The notes: generated by a model not told the origin, from the sequence alone. A DNA stretch of 64,000 bases from Geothrix fuzhouensis (GCF_024609325.1 NZ_JANHMQ010000001.1:248001-312000), one strand, 5' to 3'; positions 20,785 to 29,433 are shown, counted from the stretch's first letter. Numbers and translations: made by a program.

Positions 20785-21681
20785 GTGGATCTGAAACGCA
20801 TCGTTCTCGACCTCATGCCGGACGCGCTAGTCCGCACCTTTGCCGCTCCCTACTGCGCGGGCAAAGGCATCGCCAGCGGGGTGGGCAAGGCGGATGAGAT
20901 TCACACCAAGAGCGGGCTCTCCGCCACCCTGGACCTGCTGGGCGAAGAGGTGTTCAAGCGGGAGGATGTGGAAGCCACCGTCCAGGTGTACTTTCGCATG
21001 ATCGAGGCCGTGAAGGACCGCCCCTTCGCCAGCATCAGCCTCAAGCCCACCCAGCTGGGCATCAACGAGAGCGAGGCCTATTGTCAGGACAACCTCCGCC
21101 GCATCGTGGCCGCCGCGGCCGCGCACGGCATCCACATCACCCTGGACATGGAGGACCGGCACTTCACGGATGTCACCCTGCGGATGTTCAAAGCTATCCG
21201 GAACGAATTCGACAACTTCGGCATCGTGCTGCAGAGTCGCCTCTTCCGTACTGCGGAAGACATCAAGGCGCTCCACCTCAAGCCTTGCAAGGTCCGCATC
21301 TGCATTGGAATCTACCGGGAGCCCGCGGATGTAGCTCTGCAGGACAAGCGCGACATGAAGGAGAAGCTGTTCGAGTACGTGCAGCTGTTGCTGGATCACG
21401 GCCACTATCCCGAGATCGCCACCCACGATGAGCCGCTGATCCGGCGCTGCATCGACTACCTGGACAAGCGCGGCGTGCCGAAGGACGCCTACGAGTTCCA
21501 GATGCTGATGGGCGTGCCCCGCGCGGATCTCCAGCAGGAGATCGTCAAGCGCGGCAACATCATGCGTCTCTACGTCCCCTTCGCCGAGGACTGGAAGTAC
21601 GCCGTGGCCTACATGAAGCGCCGCCTGGGCGCCAACCCGGCCATGGCGCCCATGGTGATCAAGAACCTTTTCGGGCGTTGA
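20785..21681 (+). CDS. Proline dehydrogenase (monofunctional)
   Basis: 298 residues from GTG 20785, which follows GGGAGGA by 5 bases; an in-frame ATG far upstream lacks family sequence. The FAD-dependent beta/alpha barrel shows FASISLKPTQLGIN, ITLDMEDRHFTDVTL, VLQSRLFRTAEDI, CKVRICIGIYREP, ATHDEPLI, YEFQMLMGVPRAD and MRLYVPFAEDWKYAVAYMKR (last one split across helices). It oxidises proline to pyrroline-5-carboxylate, passing electrons to quinone. No P5C dehydrogenase is adjacent, so this is the separate-gene form rather than PutA. Confidence 0.93.
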   Translation: MDLKRIVLDLMPDALVRTFAAPYCAGKGIASGVGKADEIHTKSGLSATLDLLGEEVFKREDVEATVQVYFRMIEAVKDRPFASISLKPTQLGINESEAYCQDNLRRIVAAAAAHGIHITLDMEDRHFTDVTLRMFKAIRNEFDNFGIVLQSRLFRTAEDIKALHLKPCKVRICIGIYREPADVALQDKRDMKEKLFEYVQLLLDHGHYPEIATHDEPLIRRCIDYLDKRGVPKDAYEFQMLMGVPRADLQQEIVKRGNIMRLYVPFAEDWKYAVAYMKRRLGANPAMAPMVIKNLFGR

Positions 21682-21762
21682 ACGGAATTAAGCATCCAGT
21701 GCAGACCCGGAGGCGGCTACATTGCTCCGGTGGGCCTGTTGCCCACTATGACGGAGAATTCC

Positions 21763-21948
21763 ATGAAGAAGATGCTGGTGCTGGCTCTGGTGAGTTCCTT
21801 CACCTTCGCGGGTTACGCCGCCGAGGAGAAGAAGGCCGAGCCCAAGAAGGGCTGCGGAATGGCCTGCTGCGAGAAACACAAGGCTGCTTCCTGCAAGGAT
21901 TGCTCTGATTGCAGCAAGAAGAAGGACACCGCCCCCAAGAAGGGATGA
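21763..21948 (+). CDS. Small secreted Cys-rich peptide
   Basis: 61 residues from ATG 21763, with GGAGA 5 bases upstream. Residues 1-20 are a signal peptide (MKKMLVLALVSSFTFAGYAA). The mature part is about 41 residues, Lys-rich at both ends, with Cys at 31, 35, 36, 44, 47 and 50 (CGMACC, then CKDCSDC) plus His39 and Met33. The pattern suggests periplasmic metal binding or a disulfide-linked mini-protein; no named family was recognised. It is a monocistronic unit with its own strong terminator 26 bp after the stop. Function is unknown. Confidence 0.75.
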   Translation: MKKMLVLALVSSFTFAGYAAEEKKAEPKKGCGMACCEKHKAASCKDCSDCSKKKDTAPKKG

Positions 21949-21973
21949 TGCTGCACACCCGGTCACCCTGGCC

Positions 21974-22018
21974 GGAACGCAAAAACCCCGGAGCCTGGCT
22001 CCGGGGTTTTTGCGTTCC
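21974..22018. terminator. Long palindromic terminator
   Basis: A perfect 21-bp stem (GGAACGCAAAAACCCCGGAGC with its complement) with a 3-base CTG loop. The plus strand has GGGGTTTTTGCG and the minus strand the mirror, so it can stop transcription in both directions. It closes the Cys-rich peptide gene. Confidence 0.9.
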
Positions 22019-22045
22019 ACCCGGGTTCATGGTTGTCTGGAGGAG

Positions 22046-23920
22046 ATGAAACTCCGTCCATTCCTTCCTGCTGCCATCCTCCTCCTTTGTGGGGCGGCCG
22101 TCGCCGGCTGGGTGTGGACCCGCGAGCAGCCCCCGATCGTGCAATCCGAGGAAGGGACCGCCGGGAAGAAACTGAAGAATGGGGTGCGCCGAGCGGCCCC
22201 GGCCCGCGAGTGGGTGGTGGACCAAAGTCCCCTCCTGAACGCGAGGACGCTCCTGACCTTGGCCACGACGCCGGAGGAACAGCAGCTGGCCCGCCAGGCC
22301 GAGCGTTTGGCCAACCATGAGGTGGATCTGGCGTTTGCCGCGGCGCTTCGCCGGGTGGCCAGTGCCCAGGTGCAGCCGACGCCTGAACTCAAGGCACTGG
22401 CCGACCTCAAGGCCAAAGCCCAGGCCACCTTTGAAGCTGATCAGCAGACCATTGACCGCCTGACCAAGCAGCTCGCGGCCGCCCGGGAGTCCCGGAAAGC
22501 CCCCCTGGAGGACCAGCTGGATGTCGCCAAGGCCCAGCTGGAACTGGATCGCGACGAACTGGAGGCGGCCTCTGACGACCTGGCCCGGGCCGGAGGCGAT
22601 CCTCAGGCCCGGATCCGCAGGCTGAAGGAGGCCTTCGAGGCCGGCGACAAGGAATCCGTCCAGGTCCTCGCGTCGGGGCGTCCCACTTCCGCCTTCGCGG
22701 CCGGGAGCCTCCTGGCCCGCCTCAGTGAATGGCGGGTGCAGCGGGGCAAGCTGGCCCGTCTGGTCCAGGCCCGTCAGGCTGCATTCGCCAAGGCCCAGGC
22801 CCTATCGCAACGCCGCGCCACCATCGAGGCCCAGGCCAACAAGGAGAAAGAGGACCGGGAAGCCGCCAGGTTCTGGGCCTCAAGCCTGGTGAAAGGGGCT
22901 GCCGGAGGAGGGGCGGACGCCGGCCGGGAGCAGGCGAAAGATGCTGTCTCCTATTTGAAGCGCTATGGCGATGTGCAGCAACGGCTCGCCAGCATGAACC
23001 GGCGCATCCTCGACCAGCAGGAACTGGCCGAGGTGTACGCCACTTGGATGGGCATCGCCGATGTCCAGCGGAATACGGCCCTCCACACGCTGCTCTCGCG
23101 CCTCCTGTGGGTGCTGGGCCTGGTGGCAGCGGCATATCTGGCGGGCCTGGCCATCGATCAGCTCTTCCACCGCGCCGCCGCGGGCGACAACAAGGGCTCC
23201 GGGACCCTGCGGACTGTGATAAAGCTTGGCGTCCAGGTGCTGTGTGTCCTGGCCATCGGCTTCGTGATCTTCGGCATGCCTGGACAGATCACGACCGTGC
23301 TGGGCCTGGCTGGCGCGGGCCTCACGGTGGCCCTCAAGGACTTCATCGTGGCCTTCTTCGGCTGGTTCATCCTCATGGGTCGCAACGGCATCCGTGTGGG
23401 CGACTGGGTGGAGATCCGCGGCGTGGGTGGCGAGGTGGTGGAGATCGGGCTGTTGCGCACGGTGGTGCTGGAGACGGGCAGCTGGAGCGACGCGGGCCAC
23501 CCCACGGGACGCCGCGTGGCCTTCGTGAATAATTTCGCCATCGAGGGCCACTTCTTCAACTTCTCCACCTCGGGGAAGTGGATGTGGGACGAACTGCGGG
23601 TGCTGATCCCGCCGGGGCAGGATCCCTATCCCGTCATCGACGGCGTCCAGAAGCTTGTGGAGCAGCAGACCGAGGCCAACGCCCGGCTGGCCGAGCAGGA
23701 GTGGAAGCGCGCCACGACGCGGTACCGCGTGCAGGCCTTCTCCGCCGCTCCGGGCCTCAACGTGGTGCCCGCCATGAATGGTGTGGAGATCAGGGCCCGC
23801 TACATCACTCGCGCTTTCGAACGCCACGAAACCCGCCTGCGGCTGAACCAGGCCGTTTTAGAACTGATGCACGGCCCCCGGGGAGTTGCGGGTGGATCAA
23901 GCTTGAAAGCCGAGGATTGA
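22046..23920 (+). CDS. MscS-family mechanosensitive channel with long coiled-coil N-terminus
   Basis: 624 residues from ATG 22046 (GGAGGAG just upstream). A signal or first membrane helix (LRPFLPAAILLLCGAAVAGW) is followed by about 320 residues rich in Ala, Glu, Lys and Arg with heptad character, probably periplasmic coiled coil. Membrane helices come at about 353-375 and 393-440; the pore helix region reads TTVLGLAGAGLTVALKDFIV, typical of MscS TM3. The beta domain has VGDWVEIRGVGGEVVEIGL. Such MscK/YbdG-like channels open under membrane tension. The stop overlaps the next ATG by one base (TGATG), an unexpected coupling to an ABC-F gene. Confidence 0.9.
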   Translation: MKLRPFLPAAILLLCGAAVAGWVWTREQPPIVQSEEGTAGKKLKNGVRRAAPAREWVVDQSPLLNARTLLTLATTPEEQQLARQAERLANHEVDLAFAAALRRVASAQVQPTPELKALADLKAKAQATFEADQQTIDRLTKQLAAARESRKAPLEDQLDVAKAQLELDRDELEAASDDLARAGGDPQARIRRLKEAFEAGDKESVQVLASGRPTSAFAAGSLLARLSEWRVQRGKLARLVQARQAAFAKAQALSQRRATIEAQANKEKEDREAARFWASSLVKGAAGGGADAGREQAKDAVSYLKRYGDVQQRLASMNRRILDQQELAEVYATWMGIADVQRNTALHTLLSRLLWVLGLVAAAYLAGLAIDQLFHRAAAGDNKGSGTLRTVIKLGVQVLCVLAIGFVIFGMPGQITTVLGLAGAGLTVALKDFIVAFFGWFILMGRNGIRVGDWVEIRGVGGEVVEIGLLRTVVLETGSWSDAGHPTGRRVAFVNNFAIEGHFFNFSTSGKWMWDELRVLIPPGQDPYPVIDGVQKLVEQQTEANARLAEQEWKRATTRYRVQAFSAAPGLNVVPAMNGVEIRARYITRAFERHETRLRLNQAVLELMHGPRGVAGGSSLKAED

Positions 23921-25551
23921 TGATTTCGTTTTCCAATGTGAGCAAGCAGTACGGCAGGCAGATCCTGTTCATTGAAGCCGATTTCCAGCTCAATCCCGGT
24001 GAGAAGGTGGGCCTGGTGGGCCCGAATGGGGCCGGCAAGTCAACTTTGTTCCGCATGATCATGGGTGAGGAGGCGCCGGATGACGGCTCCGTCACCCTGC
24101 CCAAGAAGCTGACCCTCGGCTACTTCCGGCAGGAGGTGGACGAAATGGCGGGCCGCCCAGTGCTCGACGAGGCCATCGCGGGCAGCGGGCGCCTGGGTGA
24201 CTTGCACCACGAGCTGATCGACCTGGAACATGCCATGTCCGATCCGAGCCGAGGAGATGAACTGGAGGCCGTTCTTGAGCGCTTCGGCCACGTCCAGGAG
24301 GAGTACCAGCATCTGGGCGGCTACGAGCTGGAGGCCCGGGCCCGGGCCTGCCTGCATGGCCTCGGCTTCGAGGACGAGCAGATCGATGGTGACGTGGGCG
24401 CCCTCTCCGGGGGCTGGAAGATGCGTGTCTCCATGGCCAAGGTGCTGCTGGGGAACTTCGACGTGCTGCTCATGGACGAACCCACCAACCATCTGGATAT
24501 CGAATCCATCCTCTGGCTGGAGAGCTTTCTCAAGTCCGTGCCTGCCACGCTGCTGATGACCAGCCACGACCGGGACTTCATGAACCGCGTCGTCACAAAG
24601 GTGCTGGAGATCGACGGCGGCGACATCGTCACCTATTCCGGTAACTACGATTTCTACGTCAAAGAGCGTGAGCAGCGGGATGCCAACCAGGAGGCCGCCT
24701 ATGCCCGCCAGCAGGCCAAGCTGGCCAAGGAGCAGCGGTTCATCGAGCGGTTTTCCGCCCATGCCGCCAAGGCCGCCCAGGTGCAGAGCCGCGTGAAGGC
24801 TCTGGACAAGATCGAGCGCATCGAACCGCCCAAGAAGCGCCGCGTGGTGAAGTGGGATTTCCGTGTTCCCGGCCGTTCCGGCGACGACGTGGCCATGCTG
24901 GAGGGCGTCTGCAAGGCCTACGGCAGCCGCAGGCTCTACAACCAGTTCGCCTTCCACATCCGGCGCGGTGAGCGCTGGTGTGTCATGGGCCGGAACGGTG
25001 CCGGCAAGTCCACCCTGTTGAAGATGATGGCGGGGGCCATCCAGCCCGATGCCGGGACCGTGAAGCTGGGTGCCAGCCTCAAGCTCGGCTACTTCTCACA
25101 GCAGGCCCTGGATCTGCTGGACCCGGATCTCACCGTGATCGAGCAGATGCAGCAGGACTTCCCCATGGAGGGCCTGGGGGTGTTACGCAACCTGCTGGGC
25201 GCCTTCCAGTTCTCCGGTGACGACGTGGACAAGCGGGTCCGGTCGCTATCGGGCGGCGAGAAGTCCCGGTTGGTGATGGCTCGCATGCTCTTTGATCCGC
25301 CCAACTTCCTGGTCCTGGACGAGCCCACCAACCATCTGGACCTGGCCACGAAGGAGATGCTCATCGAGGCGCTGAAGAATTTCGAAGGCACCATGCTCTT
25401 CGTGTCCCACGACCGCACCTTCCTGCGCGGTCTGGCCAACCGGGTGCTGGAACTGGGCGGGGAGGAGCACGAGGGCCCGCTGGCTTTCGGAGGCTCCTAC
25501 CTCGAATACGTTGAGCGCATGGGCCGCGAAGCCCCGGGCGTCCACAACTAG
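23920..25551 (+). CDS. ABC-F family ATPase (translation-associated)
   Basis: 543 residues with two ATPase domains and no membrane part. Domain 1: GPNGAGKSTLF, LSGGWKMRVSMAKVLL, LLMDEPTNHLDIESILWLE. Linker (about 245-310) is charged and helical, as in the P-site tRNA interaction motif of ABC-F proteins. Domain 2: GRNGAGKSTLLKMMAG, LSGGEKSRLVMARMLF, LVLDEPTNHLDLATKEML. These proteins act on the ribosome E-site; some protect from antibiotics and others (EttA, Uup, YbiT types) tune translation. The subtype is not clear. The start codon shares a base with the mscS-like stop. Confidence 0.94.
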   Translation: MISFSNVSKQYGRQILFIEADFQLNPGEKVGLVGPNGAGKSTLFRMIMGEEAPDDGSVTLPKKLTLGYFRQEVDEMAGRPVLDEAIAGSGRLGDLHHELIDLEHAMSDPSRGDELEAVLERFGHVQEEYQHLGGYELEARARACLHGLGFEDEQIDGDVGALSGGWKMRVSMAKVLLGNFDVLLMDEPTNHLDIESILWLESFLKSVPATLLMTSHDRDFMNRVVTKVLEIDGGDIVTYSGNYDFYVKEREQRDANQEAAYARQQAKLAKEQRFIERFSAHAAKAAQVQSRVKALDKIERIEPPKKRRVVKWDFRVPGRSGDDVAMLEGVCKAYGSRRLYNQFAFHIRRGERWCVMGRNGAGKSTLLKMMAGAIQPDAGTVKLGASLKLGYFSQQALDLLDPDLTVIEQMQQDFPMEGLGVLRNLLGAFQFSGDDVDKRVRSLSGGEKSRLVMARMLFDPPNFLVLDEPTNHLDLATKEMLIEALKNFEGTMLFVSHDRTFLRGLANRVLELGGEEHEGPLAFGGSYLEYVERMGREAPGVHN

Positions 25552-26447
25552 GTTGAGCGCAACGGTGGAGGCGGCTGGCATTGGAGCGTGAGCCAGGTGC
25601 CGGTCCGGGGATGCCTCAACTCCAGCCGCTGGGCGTGGAGCAGGTAGCCGGGATCGCCAGGCACGGCGCACGTTCCCGGAAGCGGCGTTCCCCCAGGCCC
25701 GTACAGCGGGTCGCCCACCAGGGGATGGCCTGCGGAGGCCAAGTGGATCCGGATCTGATGGGGGCGGCCGGTGAGGATCTCCACCTCCAGCAGGGAGGTG
25801 TCCTTTCGCCGCTCCAGGACGGTGACCCGGCTCAGGGAAGGGCGCCCACCGGGGGTGGCCGCATGGAGCAACCCCAGAGGTGCGTAGGGCACCTCTCCAA
25901 TCGGGGTGGTGATCTCGAAGGCATCCAAGGCGGGCTGGCCTTGGCAGAGGGTGCGATAGACCTTACGGGTCTGCCGCTCCTGGAACACGGCCTGGAGGGG
26001 TTTCCGCGCGGCAGCGGTGCGGGCGAAGAGCACCAGTCCCGACGTGCCCCGGCCGAGGCGATGCATGGGGCTGGCTTCGGGGGCCCGGCGGCGCACCAGG
26101 GCGAGGAGGGTGTGTTCCAGGAATTCGCCGCCCCCTGGCAAGGTGGGCAGGCCGCTGGGTTTGGCCACGGCCAGCAACTCCTCGTCCTCGAAGAGCACGG
26201 CGGTGGCGAAGGGGACTTCGGGTTCGATCCAGGGGGGGCGGGCCCAGGTGATCCACTGGCCCGGGCGCAGAGGTGCTTCGGGAGGTGCGGAGATTTCATC
26301 CAGGCGCACCTGGCCCTCCAGGATCCGCGCCCGCCAGAGCTCCGGACCAGCCAAGGGATGCCGGGCCGCAAGATGGGCCAGAAGGGTGCACCCGACCCCC
26401 TCGGCGCCGACCTGTTCCCGGTGGACATAGCCCTGGTTGAACCCCAT
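25548..26447 (-). CDS. RluA-family pseudouridine synthase-like protein lacking the catalytic Asp
   Basis: 299 residues from ATG 26447, which has a GGGAG site about 11 bases upstream; a GTG four codons earlier is possible. The family layout is clear: LLAVAKPSGLPTLPGGG, then MHRLGRGTSGLVLFARTA, RKVYRTLCQG and EVEILTGRPHQIRIHLASAG, GHPLVGDPLYG. In RluA enzymes the second motif is HRLD-x-x-TSG and its Asp is the catalytic nucleophile. Here that position is Gly132. Either this is a subgroup with a different mechanism, or a non-catalytic RNA-binding protein. The 3' end overlaps the convergent ABC-F gene by 4 bp. Confidence 0.85.
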   Translation of the reverse strand: MGFNQGYVHREQVGAEGVGCTLLAHLAARHPLAGPELWRARILEGQVRLDEISAPPEAPLRPGQWITWARPPWIEPEVPFATAVLFEDEELLAVAKPSGLPTLPGGGEFLEHTLLALVRRRAPEASPMHRLGRGTSGLVLFARTAAARKPLQAVFQERQTRKVYRTLCQGQPALDAFEITTPIGEVPYAPLGLLHAATPGGRPSLSRVTVLERRKDTSLLEVEILTGRPHQIRIHLASAGHPLVGDPLYGPGGTPLPGTCAVPGDPGYLLHAQRLELRHPRTGTWLTLQCQPPPPLRST

Positions 26448-26602
26448 GCGGTCGGTCACTCCCCCGGACCCGCCGGCACCCCATTATCACCCAGGCCCGG
26501 GACTCCCTGGTTAGGCCGTGGGGGCACTCAATATATTGCCAAAATCAACCCGTTTTTTTCTGACACTACTCCTCAAGTCCCGACACTCTAGAACCGAAGG
26601 GG

Positions 26603-26632
26603 TGGACAGGGAGCCTGTCAAAGGGCTATATG
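26603..26632 (+). promoter_or_regulatory. Possible sigma70-type promoter with overlapping palindrome
   Basis: TGGACA and TATATG separated by 18 bases in the plus direction. A GACAGG-GAG-CCTGTC palindrome (26605-26619) overlaps the -35 box and could be an operator. It would start transcription around 26638-26640, just before a terminator. Confidence 0.4.
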
Positions 26633-26638
26633 TTACGT

Positions 26639-26698
26639 GTTCACACATACTCTCCCCGGGGGGGGGAGTGGGGGGGTCGCAAGACCCCCCTTTTTTTA
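26639..26698 (+). ncRNA. Candidate short terminated RNA or leader
   Basis: Inferred from the promoter-like pair at 26603-26632 and the terminator at 26672-26698, with no open reading frame of note between. The predicted transcript is about 60 nt, with a C-rich/G-rich hairpin (CTCCCC/GGGGAG at about 26652-26669) before the terminator. It could be a small RNA, or an attenuated leader of the DUF6445 gene that starts 46 bp after the T-tract. Confidence 0.3.
26672..26698 (+). terminator. Rho-independent terminator with no upstream plus-strand gene
   Basis: An 8-bp GGGGGGTC/GACCCCCC stem, a GCAA (GNRA) loop and seven Ts. The nearest plus-strand gene upstream ends at 25551 and a minus-strand gene lies between, so the terminator needs another transcript. 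Confidence 0.85.
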
Positions 26699-26743
26699 TG
26701 TCCGAGGTAGGCTGGACGCTTTCCATCTTCCGGAGCATGCCCC

Positions 26744-27427
26744 ATGCCCACGACCCCTCCGGTTCCCTCGCGGCTCCCGTCACTTCCCTACCGGAAGCCC
26801 ACTGAAGGGCGGGACTTCTGGATCGTGGACGCGGTTCTGCCGGATGCTGAGGCGGTGGCTGCGCGCTTCCGGGCCTTGGAGGAATGGGAACTGGGCTTCC
26901 CGCATACCCGGGAGACGTGGCCGGGCATGCGCTCCCGAAACGCCCTGAGCCCGGAGGAACTGGAACTCATCGAGACCCAGGTCCGCAAGCTCACAGGTGC
27001 GAAGCGCCTCTGGACCGAGACCGCGCCCGATGGTGCCTATCTCAACCACAACGTGGTGCAGGTGGTCGGGGCCAACGAGTCCGGGCCAAGGCCTCACACG
27101 GATTCCCGCAGCCTCTGTCGCTACGCGGCCGTCATCTACCTCACCCCCCGGGCACCCGCAAACGCCGGCACCACTTTCTATCGGCTGCGTTACCCCAACG
27201 GCGCCCTCAGCGGAAACCTCTGTCCGCCGCCGCACGCGAACCTGCGCGAAGCCCTGGGCGTCACGGGGCTGCCGCTTCAGGCTTGGCATCCGGATGTCTC
27301 CGTGGCCAATGTCTTCAACCGCCTGCTGCTCTATCGCGCGGATCTGGTGCACTCCGCGACCAGCTACTTCGGTCACGACCTCGCCACCAAGCGCATGACC
27401 GCGCTGTTTTTCTGGATGGCGGAGTAG
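26744..27427 (+). CDS. DUF6445 / 2-oxoglutarate-Fe(II) dioxygenase-like protein
   Basis: 227 residues from ATG 26744 with CGGAG about 8 bases upstream. It looks like the DUF6445 group of the double-stranded beta-helix oxygenases: a His-x-Asp pair in GPRPHTDSRSLCRYAAVIYL, TTFYRLRYPNG, and a distal His in RADLVHSATSYFGHD, the spacing expected for an Fe(II) site. LFFWMAE closes the last strand. Substrate unknown. It is a single gene preceded by an unusual terminator and a possible promoter. Confidence 0.7.
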   Translation: MPTTPPVPSRLPSLPYRKPTEGRDFWIVDAVLPDAEAVAARFRALEEWELGFPHTRETWPGMRSRNALSPEELELIETQVRKLTGAKRLWTETAPDGAYLNHNVVQVVGANESGPRPHTDSRSLCRYAAVIYLTPRAPANAGTTFYRLRYPNGALSGNLCPPPHANLREALGVTGLPLQAWHPDVSVANVFNRLLLYRADLVHSATSYFGHDLATKRMTALFFWMAE

Positions 27428-27475
27428 AACACCCCCGGCTTCGCCAGGGATGTCCTACTCGGATGAGAATGACGG

Positions 27476-29323
27476 CTACTTCTTCGCCTTGTTCAGCCGG
27501 TCCAAAAGCTTCTGATCCACATGGTCCGTGATGACTTTTAATTTCTCACCAGCTTGCGTCAGCAAGCTGGCGCACTCCCGCTGCATGTCGGCGACGTAGG
27601 CCGCATCCGTGATGTCCTTGAGGTTGATGACCACGTTCCAGATGCCGCCGCGTACGCCAGCGTAGGCCATCTGGGCCCCCACAGCCGCGTCGGTGATGGA
27701 CGCCACCTTGCCCAGGCGGGCGGCCTCGCCGGCCAGTTCCAGGGCTTCGAGGCTGGTCTTTGCCGTATCCAGGGGCACGTCGATGGCCACCTTGAGCCCG
27801 GCCTGCATGGCGGCCTGGCGGGCGGCCTTCTGCTCGGGGGTGGCGTCCGGCAGGCGCCGCGCGTCCATGAAGGCGTTGAAGGCGTTGGTGTCGGCGTCGA
27901 CGGCCACCATGAGGCGATCCTTCAGCGCTTGGGCCTGTTCAGCCAGGACGATGAGCTTGGCGTCCTTCTCGGCGTCCGGCCCGCCCTGAGCCAGGTTGGC
28001 CACCATGCTGGCCAGCGCCGCGCCCAGGCTGCCCGCCAGGGCCGCGATGGAGCCGCCGCCGGGGGCCGGCGTGTCGCGGCTGACCTCGTCCGTGAAGGCG
28101 TGGACGGGCATGGCGACGAGGGCCTTCGCATCGTAGGTGGGCAGGCCCAGCACCTTCTTCTCGATGTCGAAGGGCGCCACATCGCCGAGGCCCATGGAGA
28201 ACACGGCGGTCTGGAGGATGTCGGAGGCGGGCACGCCCGTGGACTTGCCCATGGCCTTCAGGTAGTGGCGGCCGGAGGCCAGCAGGCACTGGAAAGGCAC
28301 CAGTCCTACGATCTCGCTGCCCGTGACCACCAGGCCCCGCTCGGCCGCGAGGCGACGGGCCTCTTCCAGCACGGTATGGGGAGCCGTCTGCTTGTAGTCC
28401 GTGAGGTTCACGCTGATCTGGGCCCGGCGGTACGTGTCCACGTACCAGCCGATGGCCTTGCAGTGGTTGAAGGTGCCGCGGCGGCGGACCTTCTGGCCTA
28501 CCGGTTTCGCGGGATCGACATCGTTCAGCCGCATGAGGGCGGGGAGGTCGTAGCCGTGGGCGGAGGCGCAGTGGTCCACCGTTTCCTGCCAGGTGCCGCC
28601 TGTGAAGTCGCAGTTGCCGCAGGGGAACGATCCTTCGGCGTAGTAGATCAGCTCGCCGGCCTGGTAGTAGGGCTTCACGCGGCCGCGCCGGGCCACGCGG
28701 CCCTTCTCGCGCAGTTCGAAGGCGATGTCCGTGGCGTGGGCCTTGTCGGCGCTGTTCAGCGTCACGTTGTAGGCCACCAGGAACTCCCGGGCGCCGATGA
28801 TGGTGGCCCCAGCGCCAGGGTTGTAGGCCGCGGCGAAGTCCGGTGCCCACTGGGGGTCCCGCAGCTTCTTCTCCAGGCCTTCGTACTCGCCGCGGCGCAC
28901 CTCGGCCAGGTTGCGGCGCTCGGGCCGCGACGCGGCGGACTCGTAGAGGTAGACGGGGATGGCCAGCTCGGCGGCCACGCGGGCGCCCAGTCGGCGGGCC
29001 AGCTCCGCGCAATCCTCCATGGTCATGCCCTCCACGGGCACGAAGGGCACCACGTCCGTGGCGCCCATGCGGGGATGGGCCCCGTGGTGCTGGCGCATGT
29101 CGATGACCTTGGCAGCCTCGGCGATGCACGCGAAGGCCCCCGCCAGCACCACATCTGGCTCGCCGACGAACGTGATCACCGTACGGTTGGTATCCGCGCC
29201 CGGGTCCACATCCAGCACCTGAACCCCGGACACGGCGCTGATGGCGTCCACCACCTGCTTGATCTTCGCGGCATCCCGGCCTTCCGAGATGTTCGGCACG
29301 CACTCCACCAGCTTGCGGGACAT
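27476..29323 (-). CDS. ftcD: Bifunctional glutamate formiminotransferase / formiminotetrahydrofolate cyclodeaminase
   Basis: 615 residues from ATG 29323 (MSRKLVECVPNISEGRD), the family start. Formiminotransferase N- and C-domains cover about 1-345 (VECVPNISEGRD, DMRQHHGAHPRMGATDVVPF, with the active-site His in HHGAHPRMGA), and the cyclodeaminase is about 405-595 (FTDEVSRDTPAPGGGSIAAL). It ends histidine breakdown by passing the formimino group to tetrahydrofolate. Inside the first half, residues 232-290 hold an extra segment with C235, C238, H251 and H256, a C-x2-C-x12-H-x4-H pattern. No other hut genes are nearby. Confidence 0.93.
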   Translation of the reverse strand: MSRKLVECVPNISEGRDAAKIKQVVDAISAVSGVQVLDVDPGADTNRTVITFVGEPDVVLAGAFACIAEAAKVIDMRQHHGAHPRMGATDVVPFVPVEGMTMEDCAELARRLGARVAAELAIPVYLYESAASRPERRNLAEVRRGEYEGLEKKLRDPQWAPDFAAAYNPGAGATIIGAREFLVAYNVTLNSADKAHATDIAFELREKGRVARRGRVKPYYQAGELIYYAEGSFPCGNCDFTGGTWQETVDHCASAHGYDLPALMRLNDVDPAKPVGQKVRRRGTFNHCKAIGWYVDTYRRAQISVNLTDYKQTAPHTVLEEARRLAAERGLVVTGSEIVGLVPFQCLLASGRHYLKAMGKSTGVPASDILQTAVFSMGLGDVAPFDIEKKVLGLPTYDAKALVAMPVHAFTDEVSRDTPAPGGGSIAALAGSLGAALASMVANLAQGGPDAEKDAKLIVLAEQAQALKDRLMVAVDADTNAFNAFMDARRLPDATPEQKAARQAAMQAGLKVAIDVPLDTAKTSLEALELAGEAARLGKVASITDAAVGAQMAYAGVRGGIWNVVINLKDITDAAYVADMQRECASLLTQAGEKLKVITDHVDQKLLDRLNKAKK

Positions 29324-29433
29324 GATTCCTCCGGAACGTCCAAGTCTAGCAGTGGCGCACGTTTGATGCGGAGCAGACGGGTTTATTGACCTAGAGATAT
29401 ATAATCTGGGCAGATTTCCCACAAGGAGGAGTC

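Noticed and set aside
29386-29405. TTGACC plus TATAAT as a promoter of the YajG-like gene.
   Set aside because: The two boxes are only 8 bases apart, too short for a sigma70 promoter; only the -10-like box is kept as a remark.
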